From: JACTMJ01 sp039812845
GTDB taxonomy: Bacteria > Acidobacteriota > Terriglobia > Bryobacterales > Bryobacteraceae
Reading direction: 5' to 3'
DNA length: 64,000 bases
Assembly (NCBI GenBank): GCA_039812845.1
Contig: JBDIBK010000001.1
Location: 1-64,000 of the forward strand
A program made the translations under genes and the position numbers. The notes under the pieces were generated by a model, which worked only from the letters and a program-made list of their open reading frames with translations, was not told the origin of the DNA and searched no databases. Shown piece after piece: positions 61,551 to 64,000 of the stretch (positions within the stretch are counted from its first letter, which is position 1; every line of letters begins with the position of its first letter).

Positions 61551-62912
61551 CTACCTCAAGCTGGGGCCAACGCCCAAAATGCGACCAAGGCGGAGCCAGC
61601 GGGAGGCGCGCAGAAGCTCGAGCGTCTCCCCCCGCTGTTGGGACGCTTCCACAATACTGCGCAATCTTGCCGCGATCTCTGGCACTGCGGGCTCACCCTG
61701 CGTTGTGTCGAATCCAGCAATCTCCGCCAATAGCGATTGCTCACGATGACGGAGGTGCTGGTTGTCTTCGAGTGCTGCCGCCAACGAGTTGAGTTGGTCG
61801 GTCAGGCTTTCCGCCTTGGCGACACTGCTCGCGACCGCTTCCGCCGCATCGAGGAGTGCGCGATCCAGATGATGGATGCGATCGCGGAGTTCGAGATTGT
61901 GCGCATCAAGGCGGCGCGCCCACTGGGAGCGTTCCTCCACTGTGCGCTCCGCTTCGTGCAGGCGCGCAACGGCGTCCTCCAATTCTTTACATTTCTTGTC
62001 CAGCGAGGAAGCCAAGCTCCTATTCCGGGATTGCAGATCTTCCGTGGATTGCAGTGCCCAGGCGGAACGCTCTTTTAGCTCCAATTCCACCCGCTCGTGA
62101 ATCCTTTGAAGCGATACGAGTTCCGACTTCGCCCGCTCAAGCCATTCCGTCTTGGCTTCCACCTCCCGCTCAAGGAGCTGAATATGCCGTGCGCGCTCCA
62201 TCAAGACGTTTCCGCTCGATGCGAGATAGATGAAATCCTTTGATGGAGGGAGGCTGGAATGAGAGCATACCGCAATGTAGAACTGTGCATCCGCCACACC
62301 GACGGCGTGGGAATCGCGGAAGGTTTCCAAGGCCGAGCGATCCTCACTTCCCAAAAAAGAGATGGCCGGGACCGCATTCTGTCCGATCAAACGCACGTGC
62401 TGAAAGACACCGCGCATGGCAGCGACGAACTCTGAGCAGTCGAACTCATGAACATGGAACGGGTTTGGTCCGGACTCGCCTCTGGACATGGCGTAGTAGT
62501 CCCGATTCGGAGTCGAAACCAGGGCGATCCCGCGATGCGCGGTCACTCTTGCAAGTTCTCTGAGAAAGTGCCGCCAGTCGTCCAGGTGCTCCACGACTTC
62601 GAAAGATACCGACAGTTCGAAATGACCGTCGGCGAACGGCAGAGCACGGACGTCGGAAACCGAGAAATTAAGGCCTGGAAGTCGATTGGATTCTCTTGCG
62701 AGCAGAACGGTGCCGGGATCGACATCCACGCCCACGGCAGCGGCGGCGGATTGCGCGAGAAGGGCGGTGCCGTAGCCCATGCCGCATCCCGCGTCGAGAC
62801 ATCGTTTGCCGACCGCGAAGCTGCAGGCAAAGCGATAGCGACTCACATGTTCATGAAGCAGATCATCGTCCACGGCCCCGGGCACGATTCGCTCACCGGT
62901 GAACTCAACCAT
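61551..62912 (-). CDS. SAM-dependent methyltransferase with C-terminal coiled coil
   Basis: 453 residues from ATG 62912, which lies inside the end of the upstream ABC ATPase gene (8-bp overlap). The class I methyltransferase domain (about 1-225) has CLDAGCGMGYGTALLA, VDVDPGTVLLARE and EVVEHLDDWRHFLREL. Residues about 240-430 form a long Glu/Arg/Leu-rich coiled coil. It ends in a small ASRWLRLGRILG segment. Methyltransferases with coiled coils often cap O-antigen chains and measure their length, as in WbdD; this is inferred here. Confidence 0.88.
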   Translation of the reverse strand: MVEFTGERIVPGAVDDDLLHEHVSRYRFACSFAVGKRCLDAGCGMGYGTALLAQSAAAAVGVDVDPGTVLLARESNRLPGLNFSVSDVRALPFADGHFELSVSFEVVEHLDDWRHFLRELARVTAHRGIALVSTPNRDYYAMSRGESGPNPFHVHEFDCSEFVAAMRGVFQHVRLIGQNAVPAISFLGSEDRSALETFRDSHAVGVADAQFYIAVCSHSSLPPSKDFIYLASSGNVLMERARHIQLLEREVEAKTEWLERAKSELVSLQRIHERVELELKERSAWALQSTEDLQSRNRSLASSLDKKCKELEDAVARLHEAERTVEERSQWARRLDAHNLELRDRIHHLDRALLDAAEAVASSVAKAESLTDQLNSLAAALEDNQHLRHREQSLLAEIAGFDTTQGEPAVPEIAARLRSIVEASQQRGETLELLRASRWLRLGRILGVGPSLR

Positions 62913-64000
62913 GCAGCACCTCGCTAGCCGGGGCAGGGGCGAGACGCTGGTTGATTCCAATCCGGCAGGGCAACTGAAGATAGCCATAGACCGGTTGCTC
63001 GCCCTCCATCTCCACGGAAACAGCATTCTCCAGCCAGTCACACATAACAAACGAATGCAGGTCACCGTCGGCGAGCGCCGCTGTGAATGAAAATGCTGCA
63101 GGGTAGAGTTCCGGGATCGTCAGATGAAAATCCACAGTGATTGTTTGTCCCGGTCGCAGCGAGGCGAGCGTAAGGCCTTCTCGAAGGGTATTCGAGGCAG
63201 CGAGGTCAAGACCGAGATGATTGCGCAGCACGTAGCCGAATATCGGATGTTCGATTGATTCGGATGCCGTCGCGGTGATTCGAAACACCACTTCCGCGTG
63301 GGGCTGGAGGAGAGAGATGGGCTTGCCGATGGTATTGGTGAGTGCCACACCTACGATCTCCGCACGGCGGTCCCCGTAGCGGTGGTCAATATTCGGGATA
63401 GTCGAGACGGTTTCGGGAGGGATATCCAAGGCGTAGCCGTCGAGAATCTCCAAGGGGCGCGGATGCGTATCGACATACTTTCCATCACGGGTTGTCATTT
63501 CCGCAACATAGTGGGAGATCACCGTCTCCGGGTCGCCACACTCTCGCAGCATTCCGCTATCGAGCCAAAGGCAGCGATCGCCGATCGCCCGAACGTCCTG
63601 GGCCGAGTGCGTCACGTAGAGGATCGTCGTTCCACGCCGCTTGAGCTCATGCACCTTCCGCATGCATCTCTGCCGAAAGTAGATGTCTCCGACCGCCAGG
63701 GCTTCATCCACAAGCAAGAGTTCCGGTTCCAGATGAACCGCTACCGCGAAAGCGAGACGCACGAGCATTCCGCTAGAGTAAGTTTTCACTGGCTGATCAA
63801 TGAAGGCACCAATCTCCGCGAAGGTCTCTATCTCAGGAAAGCGGCCCGCGATCTCCGCGCCGCCAAAGCCGAGCAGTGCTGCGTTCAGGAGCACATTTTC
63901 GCGTCCGGTGAAATCTGGGTTGAAGCCCGCGCCCAGTTCCAGCAGGGCCGCAAGACGACCTCGGACATGGATGTTCCCATGGGTTGGCGGTAGGATGCCC
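62905..64000 (-). CDS. ABC transporter ATP-binding protein, Wzt/KpsT type (partial, cut by window edge)
   Basis: The gene enters from the right edge; at least 365 residues are visible. The ATPase part lacks its Walker A (outside the window) but shows HGNIHVRGRLAALLELGAGF, FTGRENVLLNAALLG, signature YSSGMLVRLAFAVA, Walker B LLLVDEALAVGD and H-loop VTHSAQDV. A C-terminal beta-rich domain of about 190 residues follows (ending IGINQRL), like the carbohydrate-binding Wzt C-domain. It probably energises export of an O-antigen-like polysaccharide with a permease gene beyond the edge. Confidence 0.9.
   Translation of the reverse strand, partial: GILPPTHGNIHVRGRLAALLELGAGFNPDFTGRENVLLNAALLGFGGAEIAGRFPEIETFAEIGAFIDQPVKTYSSGMLVRLAFAVAVHLEPELLLVDEALAVGDIYFRQRCMRKVHELKRRGTTILYVTHSAQDVRAIGDRCLWLDSGMLRECGDPETVISHYVAEMTTRDGKYVDTHPRPLEILDGYALDIPPETVSTIPNIDHRYGDRRAEIVGVALTNTIGKPISLLQPHAEVVFRITATASESIEHPIFGYVLRNHLGLDLAASNTLREGLTLASLRPGQTITVDFHLTIPELYPAAFSFTAALADGDLHSFVMCDWLENAVSVEMEGEQPVYGYLQLPCRIGINQRLAPAPASEVLHG

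Overview
The window is a stretch of bacterial chromosome with high G+C by eye and tightly packed genes. The best guess is an acidobacterium, probably of the Bryobacter/Solibacter type. This rests on family content, not on any database search: a VWA protein of the kind annotated as 'VWFA-related Acidobacterial domain' (24.9-25.8 kb), a DUF1080 (3-keto-disaccharide hydrolase type) protein, a twin-arginine Gfo/Idh oxidoreductase next to a HEAT-repeat protein, a secretin with a C-terminal cohesin-like domain, and a GMC dehydrogenase with its Tat-type partner subunit. The replication origin lies at about 52.0-52.7 kb, next to dnaA.

Layout. 0.3-2.6 kb: a two-gene periplasmic GMC dehydrogenase module, then about 560 bp of structured non-coding DNA. 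6.7-3.2 kb (minus): secretin plus two tandem GspG-like pseudopilins. 6.9-8.9 kb: smpB and a leucyl aminopeptidase. 13.8-9.2 kb (minus): uvrA, a conserved unknown with a possible distant deoxyhypusine-synthase-like pattern, and a CPBP protease, joined by 4-bp overlaps. 14.0-24.8 kb: OmpA-like protein, rsmI, a stand-alone Clp-type AAA+ ATPase, wecB, infA, an ABC exporter with a YdcF-like protein, DUF1080, a glycine-rich RRM protein and a YmdB-type phosphodiesterase. 24.9-28.5 kb (minus): VWA protein, polysaccharide deacetylase, O-antigen ligase-like protein. 28.6-38.2 kb: valS-nadC, an outer-membrane protein, a second RRM protein, PIN-TRAM-ispD-ispF and an SDR. 38.3-46.6 kb: cupin and CusF-like lipoprotein, rlmD, trpS, MFS transporter, P-loop kinase, a flippase-like membrane protein, HEAT protein and Gfo/Idh. 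52.0-46.8 kb (minus): dnaA-dnaN-gyrB with no recF between dnaN and gyrB. 52.9 kb: tRNA-Gly(GCC). 64.0-53.1 kb (minus): a polysaccharide cluster of Wzt-type ABC ATPase, methyltransferase with coiled coil, fused GT2-GT4, three GT2, one GT4 and alanine racemase.

How the genes fit together. Housekeeping genes for replication, translation, repair and isoprenoid and NAD synthesis alternate with cell-envelope functions. wecB, the ABC exporter, the deacetylase, the O-antigen ligase-like protein and the right-hand glycosyltransferase cluster together suggest surface polysaccharide production and export by an ABC/Wzt route. The gene at the right edge is truncated by the window. I saw no insertion sequence, prophage, CRISPR array or integrase. 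The most unusual items are a UvrA lacking half of its first zinc-module cysteines, the unknown protein inside the uvrA operon, a structured intergenic region at 2.6-3.1 kb, and the arrangement of repeats and DnaA boxes at the origin.
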